A stretch of 13,246 nucleotides of DNA, from NCBI GenBank assembly GCA_035540755.1, contig DATLGD010000071.1:1-13246 (forward strand), read 5' to 3'. Source of the DNA: DATLGD01 sp035540755. Lineage in GTDB: Bacteria > Actinomycetota > Actinomycetes > Mycobacteriales > SCTD01. Of this stretch, positions 1 through 7,114 are shown piece after piece (position 1 is the stretch's first letter; each line of letters starts with the position of its first letter). A program made the translations under genes and the position numbers. The notes below the pieces were generated by a model. The model did no database searches and was not told where the DNA came from. It saw only the letters and a program-made list of their open reading frames with translations.

Positions 1-327
1 AGCGACTTCCAGGGCGTGCAGTTCCTGCTCGCCGACATGGCCATGAAGGTGACGGCGGCCCGCCACCTGGTCTACGCCGCGAACGCCAGCGCCGAGCGCG
101 GCGACCCCGACCTGACCTTCCTGTCGAGCGCGAGCAAGACCCTCGCCTCCGACACCGCGATGGAGGTCACCGTCGACGCCGTACAGCTGTTCGGCGGCTA
201 CGGCTACACCAAGGACTTCCCGGTCGAGCGGATGATGCGCGACGCCAAGATCACCCAGATCTACGAGGGCACCAACCAGGTGCAGCGCATGGTGATGGCG
301 CGACAGGTCCTGTCCGGCAGGAGCTGA
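1..327 (+). CDS. Acyl-CoA dehydrogenase, C-terminal part (5' end outside window)
   Basis: The reading frame is open from the first base (S-D-F-Q-G-V-Q-F...) and ends at a TGA at 325-327, so only the last 108 residues are visible. They fit the C-terminal helical domain of FAD-dependent acyl-CoA dehydrogenases, which oxidise acyl-CoA to trans-2-enoyl-CoA and pass electrons to ETF. The visible family marks are QLFGGYGY, then FPVERMMRDAKITQIYEGTNQVQR. In that last motif, Glu89 of the fragment (codon 265-267) sits where short/medium-chain family members carry the catalytic base, and the R-D-A and E-G-T-N residues help bind FAD. Chain-length specificity cannot be told from this fragment; a butyryl/short-chain-type enzyme is likely. 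It faces the desaturase operon and shares a short terminator region with it. The internal GTG at 16 is not a start; it lies inside the domain. Confidence 0.93.
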   Translation, partial: SDFQGVQFLLADMAMKVTAARHLVYAANASAERGDPDLTFLSSASKTLASDTAMEVTVDAVQLFGGYGYTKDFPVERMMRDAKITQIYEGTNQVQRMVMARQVLSGRS

Positions 328-332
328 GCCGG

Positions 333-361
333 TCGCCGGCCGGCGATCCCGGTCGGCCGGC
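333..361. terminator. Possible bidirectional terminator between convergent genes
   Basis: The 39-bp gap between the acyl-CoA dehydrogenase stop and the desaturase stop is almost all G/C and self-complementary. TCGCCGGCCGGCGA (333-346) is a perfect 14-bp palindrome. As an alternative fold, GCCGGCCG (335-342) pairs with CGGCCGGC (354-361). No U-tract follows on either strand, so this is a GC-hairpin type of stop, assigned mainly from its position between convergent genes. Confidence 0.4.
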
Positions 362-366
362 CCAGA

Positions 367-1545
367 TCAGGCAGCAGCTGACCGGCCCGGCCGGGACGCA
401 CCAGGGGTCGTGCTGGACCCGGCCGCCGGTGCGCGCTCGACGGCCTCCGCCGTGTCGGAGAAGAAGTCGTCGGGCAGCGACAGCCGGAACACCTTCGCCC
501 AGGCGGAGGCCAGCTGCTTGGGGAACGGGCCGGTCGTGTAGGTGAGCCCGTACCGCTCGAAGAGCTCCTGGACCTTCGGGGCGATCTCCTTGTAGCGGTT
601 GCTCGGCAGGTCCGGGTAGAGGTGGTGCTCGACCTGGAAGGACAGGTTGCCGGTCATCAGGTGCAGCAGCGGACCGCCGCTGATGTTGGCGGCACCGAGC
701 ATCTGGCGCAGGTACCACTCGCCGCGGGTCTCGCCGTCGATCGAGGTCTTCGAGAAGGTCTCGACGCCCTCCGGGAAGTGCCCGCACATGATGACCGAGT
801 GCGTCCACAGGTTGCGCACCAGGTTGGCGGTGACGTTGGCCGTCAGCGTCGTCAGCGCGGACGGACCGGACAGCAGCGGGTGCACGAGGTAGTCGCGCGT
901 GGCCTGCTTCTTGATCTTGCCGAGCACGGCACCGACCTGCTTGCGGAACAGCGCCTTGTCCTTGCGCCCCTTGACGACCTTGCCGATCTCGAGGTCGTAG
1001 GCCGCGATGCCGTACTCGAAGAAGCAGGCGTTGACGAAGTTCCACAGCGGCTGCCCCAGGTAGAAGGGGCTCCAGCGCTGATCCTCGTCGACGCGCATGA
1101 TCCCGTAGCCCAGGTCGTTGTCCCGGCCGAGCACGTTGGTGAAGGTGTGGTGGATCTGGTTGTGCGAGTGCTTCCACATGTCCGACGGGGAGGCGTTGTC
1201 CCACTCCCAGCTGGTGGAGTGGATCTTGGGGTCGCGCATCCAGTCCCACTGGCCGTGCATCACGTTGTGGCCGATCTCCATGTTCTCGAGGATCTTGGAG
1301 ATCGACAGGCCGGCGGTGCCGGCGAGCCAGGCCGGCGGGAACAGCGAGAACAGCAGCACCGCCCGGCTGGCCAGCTCCAGCCGGCGCTGGCTGTCGATGA
1401 CCTTGCGGATGTAGGCGGCGTCGCGCTCGCCGCGGCTGGCCAGCACCTGCTCGCGGATCGCGTCGAGCTCGCGGCCGAGGGCAGCGATGTCCTCGTCGGT
1501 CAGGTGCGCGATGGGGTTGTGCGGCTTGTTCTGCAGAGCGGTCAC
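367..1545 (-). CDS. desA3: Membrane acyl-CoA/acyl-lipid desaturase, DesA3-like
   Basis: This 392-residue protein is a di-iron integral-membrane fatty acid desaturase; relatives such as mycobacterial DesA3 introduce the delta-9 double bond into stearoyl-CoA. All three histidine boxes are present: GHNVMHG (His93, His97), HNQIHH (His128, His132, His133) and QVEHH (His307, His308). Hydrophobic stretches near residues 61-83 and around 225-255 are candidate membrane segments. The block from ENMEIGHNVMHGQWDWM through HSTSWEWD closely resembles DesA3 as I remember it. The GTG start at 1545 is chosen because GAGGAG lies 6 nt upstream and the protein begins like family members (VTALQN... then HLTDEDI). 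The frame stays open further upstream, but only as an antisense shadow of the reductase gene. The gene lies 35 bp downstream of the reductase that should feed it electrons, probably on one transcript. Substrate and regiospecificity are inferred from the family. Confidence 0.93.
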   Translation of the reverse strand: MTALQNKPHNPIAHLTDEDIAALGRELDAIREQVLASRGERDAAYIRKVIDSQRRLELASRAVLLFSLFPPAWLAGTAGLSISKILENMEIGHNVMHGQWDWMRDPKIHSTSWEWDNASPSDMWKHSHNQIHHTFTNVLGRDNDLGYGIMRVDEDQRWSPFYLGQPLWNFVNACFFEYGIAAYDLEIGKVVKGRKDKALFRKQVGAVLGKIKKQATRDYLVHPLLSGPSALTTLTANVTANLVRNLWTHSVIMCGHFPEGVETFSKTSIDGETRGEWYLRQMLGAANISGGPLLHLMTGNLSFQVEHHLYPDLPSNRYKEIAPKVQELFERYGLTYTTGPFPKQLASAWAKVFRLSLPDDFFSDTAEAVERAPAAGSSTTPGASRPGRSAAA

Positions 1546-1551
1546 GCGGGT

Positions 1552-1563
1552 CTCCTCGAGGAG
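1552..1563 (-). promoter_or_regulatory. Shine-Dalgarno of the desaturase inside a 12-bp palindrome
   Basis: The sequence CTCCTCGAGGAG is a perfect palindrome. Read on the minus strand, its second half (GAGGAG) is the ribosome-binding site for the GTG start at 1545, 6 nt away. It could fold into a 4-bp CTCC/GGAG stem with a UCGA loop that partly hides the site. The stem is short, so any effect on translation is speculative; the ribosome-binding role itself is well supported. Confidence 0.5.
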
Positions 1564-1580
1564 CAGTCGGGGGTCGGAGG

Positions 1581-2669
1581 TCAGAGATCGATGTCGCACG
1601 CGCCGGCCGCGGCCGAGACGCAGGTCTGCACGAGGACGCCGTCGCCCTCGGCAGCGGTCGTCAGGGCGCCGTCGCGCAGGTCGCGGACGGCTCCGGAGCG
1701 CAGGGGGACGACGCAGCCGAAGCAGATGCCCATCCGGCAGCCGGACGGCATGAGGACGCCGGCCGCCTCGCCGGCGTCGAGCAGCGGCGTGGCGCCGTCG
1801 GCGTCCACGGTCACCTCGGTCCGGGCGAAGCGGACGGTGCCCCCCTCGCCGGTCACGAGCACGGCGGGCCGGAAGCGCTCGGTGTGCAGCCGGTCGGCGA
1901 CACCGACGGCGCTGAAGTGCGCGTCGAGCGCGTCGAGCATGCCGGCCGGCCCGCACGCCCAGGTCTGCCGCTCGGCGAGGTCCGGGACCAGGGCGGCGAG
2001 CTCGTCGGTGGTCAGCATGCCGTCGGTGTCGGTGTGCTTCTCGACGAGGCGGATGCGCCCGGACGCGGCGAGTGCGCGCAGCTCGCCGGCGAAGACGACG
2101 TCCGCCGCAGCGGGCGCGGAGTGCACCAGCACGACGTCGTCGAGCTCGTCGACGGCGTTGCGCAGCATCCCCATGATCGGCGTGATGCCGCTGCCGGCCG
2201 TCACGAACAGCACCTTCTGCGGGCGAGGGTCGGGCAGCACGAAGTCGCCGGCCGCCTGGTCGAGCTGGACCACCAGGCCGGGTCGAGCGCGACGGACGAG
2301 GTAGGTGCTCACCGTGCCGCCGGGGATCGCCTTGACCGTGACGGCGATGCAGCCGTCGGAGCGGTCGACCGGGGAGGTGAGCGAGTACGCGCGCCACTGG
2401 CGGACGCCGTCGACGTCGACGCCCAGGCGCACGTACTGCCCGGGCGTGTGCCGCTGCCAGCCGCGCCCGGGGCGGATGACCAGGCTGACGGCGTCGCGCG
2501 TCTCGGGGTGGACGGCGACGATCCGGCCGCGCAGGGCACCGCCGGAGCGCAGCGGGTCGACCAGGTCGACGTAGTCCGCCGGCACCAGCGGCGTCGCCAC
2601 GAGCTCGGCGAGCCGGAGGGCGCGCTCGCGAAGTCGGCCGACGGCGGGGGCGAGAGCAGGAGCGGTCAT
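1581..2669 (-). CDS. Ferredoxin reductase-type flavoprotein with C-terminal 2Fe-2S domain (desaturase electron donor)
   Basis: This 362-residue NAD(P)H-dependent oxidoreductase would move electrons from NAD(P)H through FAD and an iron-sulfur cluster to the desaturase. The order of domains is an FAD-binding barrel (RAYS at 93-96, then LTSPV), an NAD(P)-binding domain (GSGITPIMG 159-167; CGPAGM 239-244), and a plant-type ferredoxin domain with Cys311, Cys316, Cys319 and Cys350 as cluster ligands (C-X4-C-X2-C...C). This is the layout of Rv3230c of M. tuberculosis, the known partner of DesA3, and here the gene again directly precedes the desaturase. The ATG at 2669 is preferred over an upstream in-frame codon at 2705: it has GGAG just upstream, and the alternative adds 12 residues with no family character. 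The start faces the PucR-type regulator across 83 bp. Confidence 0.93.
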   Translation of the reverse strand: MTAPALAPAVGRLRERALRLAELVATPLVPADYVDLVDPLRSGGALRGRIVAVHPETRDAVSLVIRPGRGWQRHTPGQYVRLGVDVDGVRQWRAYSLTSPVDRSDGCIAVTVKAIPGGTVSTYLVRRARPGLVVQLDQAAGDFVLPDPRPQKVLFVTAGSGITPIMGMLRNAVDELDDVVLVHSAPAAADVVFAGELRALAASGRIRLVEKHTDTDGMLTTDELAALVPDLAERQTWACGPAGMLDALDAHFSAVGVADRLHTERFRPAVLVTGEGGTVRFARTEVTVDADGATPLLDAGEAAGVLMPSGCRMGICFGCVVPLRSGAVRDLRDGALTTAAEGDGVLVQTCVSAAAGACDIDL

Positions 2670-2752
2670 GGCTCCAGCATCCCCGTCCTGACGGATAGTC
2701 TGCACACCGTCCGGAGTAGAGCTCGCGCGGATTGTTGTTCAGGGAGGACAGG
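2670..2752. promoter_or_regulatory. Divergent promoter region, reductase-desaturase / PucR-type regulator
   Basis: These 83 bp separate two divergent genes and must carry, or lie close to, both promoters. A TAnnnT hexamer (TAGTCT, 2696-2701) could be a plus-strand -10, but I see no convincing -35. The imperfect repeat GACGG (2690-2694) ... CCGTC (2707-2711) is a possible operator arm pair. A strong ribosome-binding site for the regulator, AGGGAGG, lies at 2741-2747, 5 nt before its ATG. Apart from that site, the assignments are weak. Confidence 0.45.
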
Positions 2753-3991
2753 ATGGGCGCCGGCGGTCAGGTCGAGCCGACGCGCGGTGCCGCCGGACTC
2801 GCGTTGGACCCGCAGGTGGTCTCCGCGCTCCGGGCCCGGCTCCCGACGGTGGCCGAGCAGACGGTGGCCGCGGTGACGGCCGAGGTGCCGGGGTACGCCG
2901 GCGCCCTCACCGGGCAGATGGGCGCCAACATCGAGCAGGCGGTGCAGACCGCCCTCGGCGCCTTCCTGCACCTGGCCGAGCAGGCGAGGGAGTCCGATCC
3001 CAGCACGCCGCTGCAGCCGGCCATGGACGGCGCCTACGCGCTCGGACGGGGCGAGGCCCGCAGCGGGCGCACGATGGATGCGCTGCTCGCCGCCTACCGG
3101 GTCGGAGCCCGCGTCTCGTGGCGCGAGCTGTCCACCACGGCGGTGGAGCGCGGCCTGCCCGCCCGGACGCTGGCGCAGTTCGCCGAGCTGGTGTTCGCCT
3201 ACATCGACCAGCTGTCGGCGGCGAGCGTCGCCGGCCACACCGACGAGCTCGAGACGTCCGGGCGGGTGCGCCAGCGCTACCTCGACCGGCTCGGGCAGGA
3301 ACTGCTGACCGGGGCGCCGGCGGAGGCGCTGCTCGCCGCCGCCGAGCGCGCCGACTGGACGCCGCCGGACACGCTCACGGCGGTGCTGGTCCCCTCCGTC
3401 CGGGCCCGTGGGGCGATCGCGCTGCTCGACCCGCGCACGCTGGCGGTCTCGAGCGACGCCGGCGGCGATGGTCAGGACGCGATGGCCGTGCTGCTCGTGC
3501 CCGACAGCGGCGGTGCGGGACGGGCCCACCTGCTCCGCCTCCTGCAGGGGCGGCCGGCGGTGGTCGGACCGACCCGGCCGTGGACGCAGGCGAGCGCGTC
3601 CTACCGCCGGGCGCTGCGCGGCCTGCACCTGCTCCAGGGTGACGCCCCGGTGGACACCGACGAGCACCTCGCGGCCCTGGTGCTCACCGCCGACCCCGAC
3701 GCCCTCGCCGACCTGCGGGCCCGTGTGCTGGCGCCGCTCTCGTCGCTGCGGCCCGGCACGGCGGAGCGACTGGCCGAGACGCTGCGGTCCTGGCTCCTGC
3801 ACCAGGGGCGCCGCGAGGACGTGGCCGCCGAGCTGGTCGTGCACCCGCAGACCGTGCGGTACCGGATGACGCAGATCCGGGAGCTCTACGGCGACCGGCT
3901 GGCGTCGCCCCAGGGCGTGCTCGAGCTGACGCTCGGGCTGGCGGTGCCGCATCGGTCCGGCGGGCCCGCGCCGGGCTCCGCTGGGAGCTAG
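2753..3991 (+). CDS. PucR-family transcriptional regulator with RsbRD-like N-terminal domain
   Basis: This is a 412-residue regulator. Residues about 25-165 resemble the RsbRD-like (RsbT co-antagonist) N-terminal helical domain common in actinobacterial PucR proteins, including DALLAAYRVGARVSWREL. A degenerate middle domain follows (about 200-310). The C-terminal PucR helix-turn-helix (about 335-398) is clear: LAETLRSWLLHQG, then VAAELVVHPQTVRYRMTQIREL, matching the family pattern of a short helix, 'H-x-T-V-R-Y-R' recognition helix and a following 'L-x-x-P' turn. The ATG at 2753 is chosen because AGGGAGG sits 5 nt upstream; the in-frame TTG at 2732 has no such site. Cytoplasmic and DNA-binding. 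It is divergent from the reductase-desaturase pair, so control of that pair or of itself is a positional inference. The effector is unknown. Confidence 0.88.
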   Translation: MGAGGQVEPTRGAAGLALDPQVVSALRARLPTVAEQTVAAVTAEVPGYAGALTGQMGANIEQAVQTALGAFLHLAEQARESDPSTPLQPAMDGAYALGRGEARSGRTMDALLAAYRVGARVSWRELSTTAVERGLPARTLAQFAELVFAYIDQLSAASVAGHTDELETSGRVRQRYLDRLGQELLTGAPAEALLAAAERADWTPPDTLTAVLVPSVRARGAIALLDPRTLAVSSDAGGDGQDAMAVLLVPDSGGAGRAHLLRLLQGRPAVVGPTRPWTQASASYRRALRGLHLLQGDAPVDTDEHLAALVLTADPDALADLRARVLAPLSSLRPGTAERLAETLRSWLLHQGRREDVAAELVVHPQTVRYRMTQIRELYGDRLASPQGVLELTLGLAVPHRSGGPAPGSAGS

Positions 3992-4010
3992 CCGGCTGTC
4001 ACGGGCCGGC
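3991..4010. terminator. Weak hairpin between convergent genes
   Basis: In the 30-bp gap between the regulator and the aldo/keto reductase stops, GCCGGC (3991-3996) can pair with GCCGGC (4005-4010) around an 8-nt loop. The stem is only 6 bp and no U-run follows, so this is a tentative terminator supported mostly by the convergent gene layout. Confidence 0.25.
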
Positions 4011-4021
4011 GCCTCCCGGCC

Positions 4022-5008
4022 TCACCAGCGCGAGTGCACGTGCTCGCGCACGTGCCGGTCGTACACCGCCCGCAGCGCCTCGAGCCGCTGCTCGTCGAGC
4101 GGCGCGAGGTCCGCAGCGGCGGCATTGGCCCGCGCCTGGCCGGCGTTGCGGGCGCCCGGGATGACGGTGGTGATCCCCGGCTGGTCCACCAGCCAGCGCA
4201 GGGCGAGCTGTGCGGTCGTCTCGCCGTCCCGCGTTCGCGCAGCCACCTCCCGGGCCGCGGCCACGCCGACGTCGTAGGGCACGCCGCTGAAGGTCTCGCC
4301 GACGTCGAACGCCTCGCCGTGGCGGTTGAAGCTGCGGTGGTCGTCGGCGCCGAAGGTGGTGCTCTCGTCGTACTTCCCGGTCAGCAGCCCGCTGGCCAGC
4401 GGCACCCGGGCGAGGACGCCGACACCGCGCTCGGCGGCCAGCGGCAGCACGCGCTCGAGCGGCTTCTGCCGGAAGACGTTGACGATGACCTGCAGCGTCG
4501 CGACGCCGGGACGCTCGAGCGCCCGCAGCGCCTCGGCCTCCGTCTCGACCGAGACGCCGTAGGCCGAGATGGCGCCCTCGTCGACGAGGGCGTCGAGGGC
4601 GTCGAACACACGGTCGTCGTCGTACACCGGCGTCGGCGGGCAGTGCAGCTGCACGAGGTCGAGGCGCTCCACGCCGAGGTTGCTGCGGCTGCGGTCGGTC
4701 CAGGCGCGCAGCGCCTCGAGCGTGAAGGCCTCAGGCACGTGCGGGTCGGCCCGCCGGCCGGCCTTGGTGGCGACGAGGACGCCGGTGTCGGGCCGCTCGC
4801 GCAGGAAGCGGCCGATGAGGCGCTCGCTGCGGCCGTCGCCGTAGACGTCGGCGGTGTCGAGGATCGTGACGCCGGCGTCGACCGCGGCGTGGAGCACGGC
4901 GAGCGCGTCGTCCTCGGCGACCTCTCCCCAGTCGCCGCCGAGCTGCCAGCAGCCCAGCCCGATGACCGACACCGGACGTCCGGTGCCGCCCAGGATCCGC
5001 GATTGCAT
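4022..5008 (-). CDS. Aldo/keto reductase
   Basis: This 328-residue protein is an NAD(P)H-dependent aldo/keto reductase of the TIM-barrel superfamily. It opens with GLGCWQLGG, and the catalytic tetrad is intact: Asp51 (in ILDTADVYG), Tyr56, Lys82 (ATKAG) and His122 (LVQLHCP). The C-terminal ITTVIPGARN segment fits the cofactor phosphate-binding loop of the family. The ATG at 5008 is chosen because AGGAG lies 5 nt upstream; the GTG at 5014 overlaps that site. The gene follows the aldose epimerase by 19 bp and is the last of the xylA arm, so it is probably induced with xylose genes. A sugar or sugar-derived aldehyde is a reasonable substrate (for example xylose to xylitol), but sequence alone does not fix it; the family reduces many carbonyls. 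Confidence 0.9.
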   Translation of the reverse strand: MQSRILGGTGRPVSVIGLGCWQLGGDWGEVAEDDALAVLHAAVDAGVTILDTADVYGDGRSERLIGRFLRERPDTGVLVATKAGRRADPHVPEAFTLEALRAWTDRSRSNLGVERLDLVQLHCPPTPVYDDDRVFDALDALVDEGAISAYGVSVETEAEALRALERPGVATLQVIVNVFRQKPLERVLPLAAERGVGVLARVPLASGLLTGKYDESTTFGADDHRSFNRHGEAFDVGETFSGVPYDVGVAAAREVAARTRDGETTAQLALRWLVDQPGITTVIPGARNAGQARANAAAADLAPLDEQRLEALRAVYDRHVREHVHSRW

Positions 5009-5027
5009 GCTCACTCCTGTTCCATGC

Positions 5028-5840
5028 TCAGCGCGAAGCGCCGTCGAGGGTGCGCCAGCGCAGCGCGAGGGTCAGGCCGATCGAGCTCCCGGCCGGCACG
5101 AGCGTGGCGCGGCCCAGGCGGACGGCGTCCGGCGGGCCGGTCTGCGGCTCCACGCAGACGACGTCCGGGTGCTCGTCGAACAGCACCCAGTGGTCGGTCG
5201 GGCTGTCCAGGACGAGCTCGAGCACGCCCGGCCAGCGGACGACGGGTGCGCGACCGACTCCGCGGAAGCAGTCGTCGTGCGGGCCGTCCGCCGGCTCCAC
5301 CAGCGCGCCGGTCGGGAGGTCGTCGTCGCCCTTCTCGTACTGCTGCTCGGGGCGGACGTCGACCCCGGCGTCCTGGCCGCCGAGCGTCCGGGGGAAGTAC
5401 GGGTGCCACCCGAGCACCACCGGCATCTCCTCCTCGGCGTGCACCTCGAGCCGGCCGACGAGGCCGTCGGCATCCAGCGTCAGGTGCTGGCGGACGACGC
5501 CGGCGAACGGCCACGGCGCTCGCAGCCGGTGCGCGAGCACCGCCGTGCTGCCGGTCGCGTCGACGACCTGCCAGGGCGCGTAGACGGCCGTGCCGTGGAC
5601 GGCGTGCGGCGGCGCGTGCCGGGGGAGCTCGTGCACCTCGCCGCGCCACGCCAGGCGGCCGTGCGCGAGTCGGCCGGCGAACGGGGCCATCGGGAAGCAC
5701 CCGGACGTGACCGACGGTGAGACGTCGGGGAGCGCTGCCCCGCTCAGCAGCTCGAGGTCGCCGACGACCAGCGACGTCCAGCGCCCGCCGTCGGTGGCGT
5801 CGACGGTCAGCCGCGCGTCGCCGGCGGACAGCTCGAGCAC
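5028..5840 (-). CDS. Aldose 1-epimerase (mutarotase) family protein
   Basis: This 270-residue protein belongs to the GalM/YeaD-type aldose 1-epimerase fold, which interconverts alpha and beta anomers of free sugars in the cytoplasm. The expected catalytic residues are visible: His82 (HAVHG), His146 (GWHPYF) and Glu231 (CVEPQTGPPDA). The GTG at 5840 is used as start because it lies 2 nt after the xylA stop and begins the family-like VLELSAGDARLTVD; the frame is open further upstream only as a shadow of xylA. A G-rich stretch about 11 nt upstream may serve as ribosome-binding site, and translational coupling to xylA is likely. Position directly after xylA suggests it supplies the alpha-anomer of xylose preferred by class I xylose isomerases; that link is inference. 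Confidence 0.9.
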   Translation of the reverse strand: MLELSAGDARLTVDATDGGRWTSLVVGDLELLSGAALPDVSPSVTSGCFPMAPFAGRLAHGRLAWRGEVHELPRHAPPHAVHGTAVYAPWQVVDATGSTAVLAHRLRAPWPFAGVVRQHLTLDADGLVGRLEVHAEEEMPVVLGWHPYFPRTLGGQDAGVDVRPEQQYEKGDDDLPTGALVEPADGPHDDCFRGVGRAPVVRWPGVLELVLDSPTDHWVLFDEHPDVVCVEPQTGPPDAVRLGRATLVPAGSSIGLTLALRWRTLDGASR

Positions 5841-5842
5841 GG

Positions 5843-7021
5843 TCAGCGCGCCCCCAGCAGGTGCTCCACGGCGAGCTGGTCGAGCCGGCCGAAGCCGTAC
5901 CCCCGGGCACCGAGAGCGTCCGCGTCGACGTCCTCGAACGCCGACCGGTCGGCCAGCAGGTCGGCGAGCGTCTCGCCGTCGCCGAGCGTCGGGACGGAGA
6001 GCTCGGGCACCCGGCTGGCCTCGAGGGCCTGCTGCACCTCGGGGTCGGCGCGGAAGGCCCGCGCACGCTCCTTGAGCAGCAGGTAGGTGCGCATGTTGGC
6101 GGCGGCCGAGGCCCACACGTCGTCGGGGCCGTCGGTGCGCAGCGGCTTGTAGTCGAAGTGCCGCGGGCCGTCGTAGGCGGGCGTGCCCTGCGGGCCGCCG
6201 TTCTCGAGCAGGTCGACCAGGAAGAAGGCGCTGATCAGGTCGCCGTGCCCGAAGACCAGGTCCTGGTCGAACTTGGGCCCGTGCTGGCCGTTGAGGTCGA
6301 TGTGGAAGAGCTTGTCCTGCCACAGCGCCTGGCTGATGCCGTGCACGAAGTTCAGCCCGGCCATCTGCTCGTGCCCGACCTCGGGGTTCACACCGACCCG
6401 GTCGGCGTGCTCGAGCGTCGAGATGAAGGCGAGCGCGTGGCCGATCGTCGGCAGGAGGATGTCGCCTCGCGGCTCGTTCGGCTTCGGCTCGAGGGCGAAG
6501 CGCAGGTCGTAGTCCTGCTCGACGCAGTACGCCGCCAGGGTGTCGAGCCCCTCGCGGTAGCGGTCGAGCGCCGCGCGGACGTCCTTCGCGGCGTCGGTCT
6601 CCGAGCCCTCTCGGCCGCCCCAGAAGACGTAGGTCGAGGCGCCGAGCTCGGCCGCGAGGTCGAGGTTGCGCATGACCTTGCGCAGGGCGTAGCGGCGCAC
6701 CTCGCGGGAGTTGCTGGTGAACCCGCCGTCCTTGAAGACGGGGTGCGTGAACAGGTTGGTCGTCACCATCGGCACCGCCAGCCCGGTGCTGTCCACGGCC
6801 GACCGGAAGCGCTTGACCTGCTCGTCGCGGTCGCTCCCGACCGCCAGCAGGTCGTCGTCGTGGAAGGTGACGCCCCAGGCCCCCAGCTCAGCCAGCCGGT
6901 GCACCGTCTCGACAGGGTCGACAGCCGGCCGGGTGGCGTCGCCGAAGGGGTCGCGCGCCTGCCAGCCCACCGTCCACAGCCCGAACGAGAACCGGTCCTC
7001 GGGGCGGGGTGCTTCGGCCAT
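5843..7021 (-). CDS. xylA: D-xylose isomerase, class I (Streptomyces type)
   Basis: This 392-residue enzyme converts D-xylose to D-xylulose in the cytoplasm. Catalytic His54 and Asp57 are in VTFHDDD, Trp134 in FWGGREG, and Lys180 beside metal ligand Glu178 in ALEPKPNEPRGD. Further metal ligands are Glu214 and His217 (NPEVGHEQM), Asp242 (HIDLNGQ), Asp252 and Asp254 (KFDQDL), and Asp290 with Lys292 (HFDYK). Every residue needed for the two divalent metals (usually Mg, Mn or Co) is therefore present. Length is close to the usual ~388. Compared from memory with S. rubiginosus, it lacks 3 residues after HDDDL and has 6 extra around 271-284 (ENGGPQGTPAYD). The ATG has GAGGAG 7 nt upstream. It is first in the leftward arm, ahead of the epimerase and aldo/keto reductase, under a promoter with a matching operator. 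Confidence 0.97.
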   Translation of the reverse strand: MAEAPRPEDRFSFGLWTVGWQARDPFGDATRPAVDPVETVHRLAELGAWGVTFHDDDLLAVGSDRDEQVKRFRSAVDSTGLAVPMVTTNLFTHPVFKDGGFTSNSREVRRYALRKVMRNLDLAAELGASTYVFWGGREGSETDAAKDVRAALDRYREGLDTLAAYCVEQDYDLRFALEPKPNEPRGDILLPTIGHALAFISTLEHADRVGVNPEVGHEQMAGLNFVHGISQALWQDKLFHIDLNGQHGPKFDQDLVFGHGDLISAFFLVDLLENGGPQGTPAYDGPRHFDYKPLRTDGPDDVWASAAANMRTYLLLKERARAFRADPEVQQALEASRVPELSVPTLGDGETLADLLADRSAFEDVDADALGARGYGFGRLDQLAVEHLLGAR

Positions 7022-7041
7022 GGAGCAGCTCCTCGTGCAGG

Positions 7042-7064
7042 TTTGTTGGGTCTCGCAACTTATG
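7042..7064 (-). promoter_or_regulatory. Predicted XylR-type operator at the xylA promoter
   Basis: This 23-bp element has the plus-strand core TTTGTTGGGTCTCGCAAC. It is a near-palindrome: GTTGGG and CGCAAC are inverted arms with one mismatch around a 3-bp centre. It matches the 7157-7179 site when that one is reverse-complemented (TTTGTTG-n-G-nnn-CGCAAC-n-TA). On the minus strand it overlaps the proposed xylA -10, so a bound repressor would block xylA. The ROK-family regulator in this locus is the obvious ligand, but binding is inferred. Confidence 0.65.
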
Positions 7065-7085
7065 CCGTGGTGCAGATCACGTCAA
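7057..7085 (-). promoter_or_regulatory. Predicted xylA promoter
   Basis: On the minus strand, TTGACG (7085-7080) is followed after 17 nt by TAAGTT (7062-7057), which fits the actinobacterial TAnnnT -10. Transcription would begin near 7050, giving a leader of roughly 30 nt to the xylA ATG at 7021. The proposed operator at 7042-7064 covers the -10 and start site. Confidence 0.55.
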
Positions 7086-7114
7086 CCGCCCCAGCGGTGT
7101 GGGACACGTTCGTG

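Noticed and set aside
622..2304. 560-codon open frame on the plus strand opposite the desaturase and reductase
   Set aside because: It spans two well-supported genes and their gap, shows no domain, and has the repetitive Arg/Ala/Val-rich composition typical of antisense frames in GC-rich DNA.
1546..2397. Upstream extension of the desaturase frame, suggesting a 676-residue fusion
   Set aside because: The extra part is the reductase gene read out of frame. The GTG at 1545 with GAGGAG upstream and family-like N-terminus explains the gene fully.
2732..2752. TTG start for the PucR-type regulator at 2732
   Set aside because: The strong AGGGAGG site would then lie inside the coding region; it is ideally placed for the ATG at 2753.
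4034..5710. 558-codon open frame on the plus strand opposite the aldo/keto reductase and epimerase
   Set aside because: It is antisense to two genes with intact catalytic residues, has no start context or recognisable motif, and ends in a low-complexity Arg/Ala/Gly stretch.
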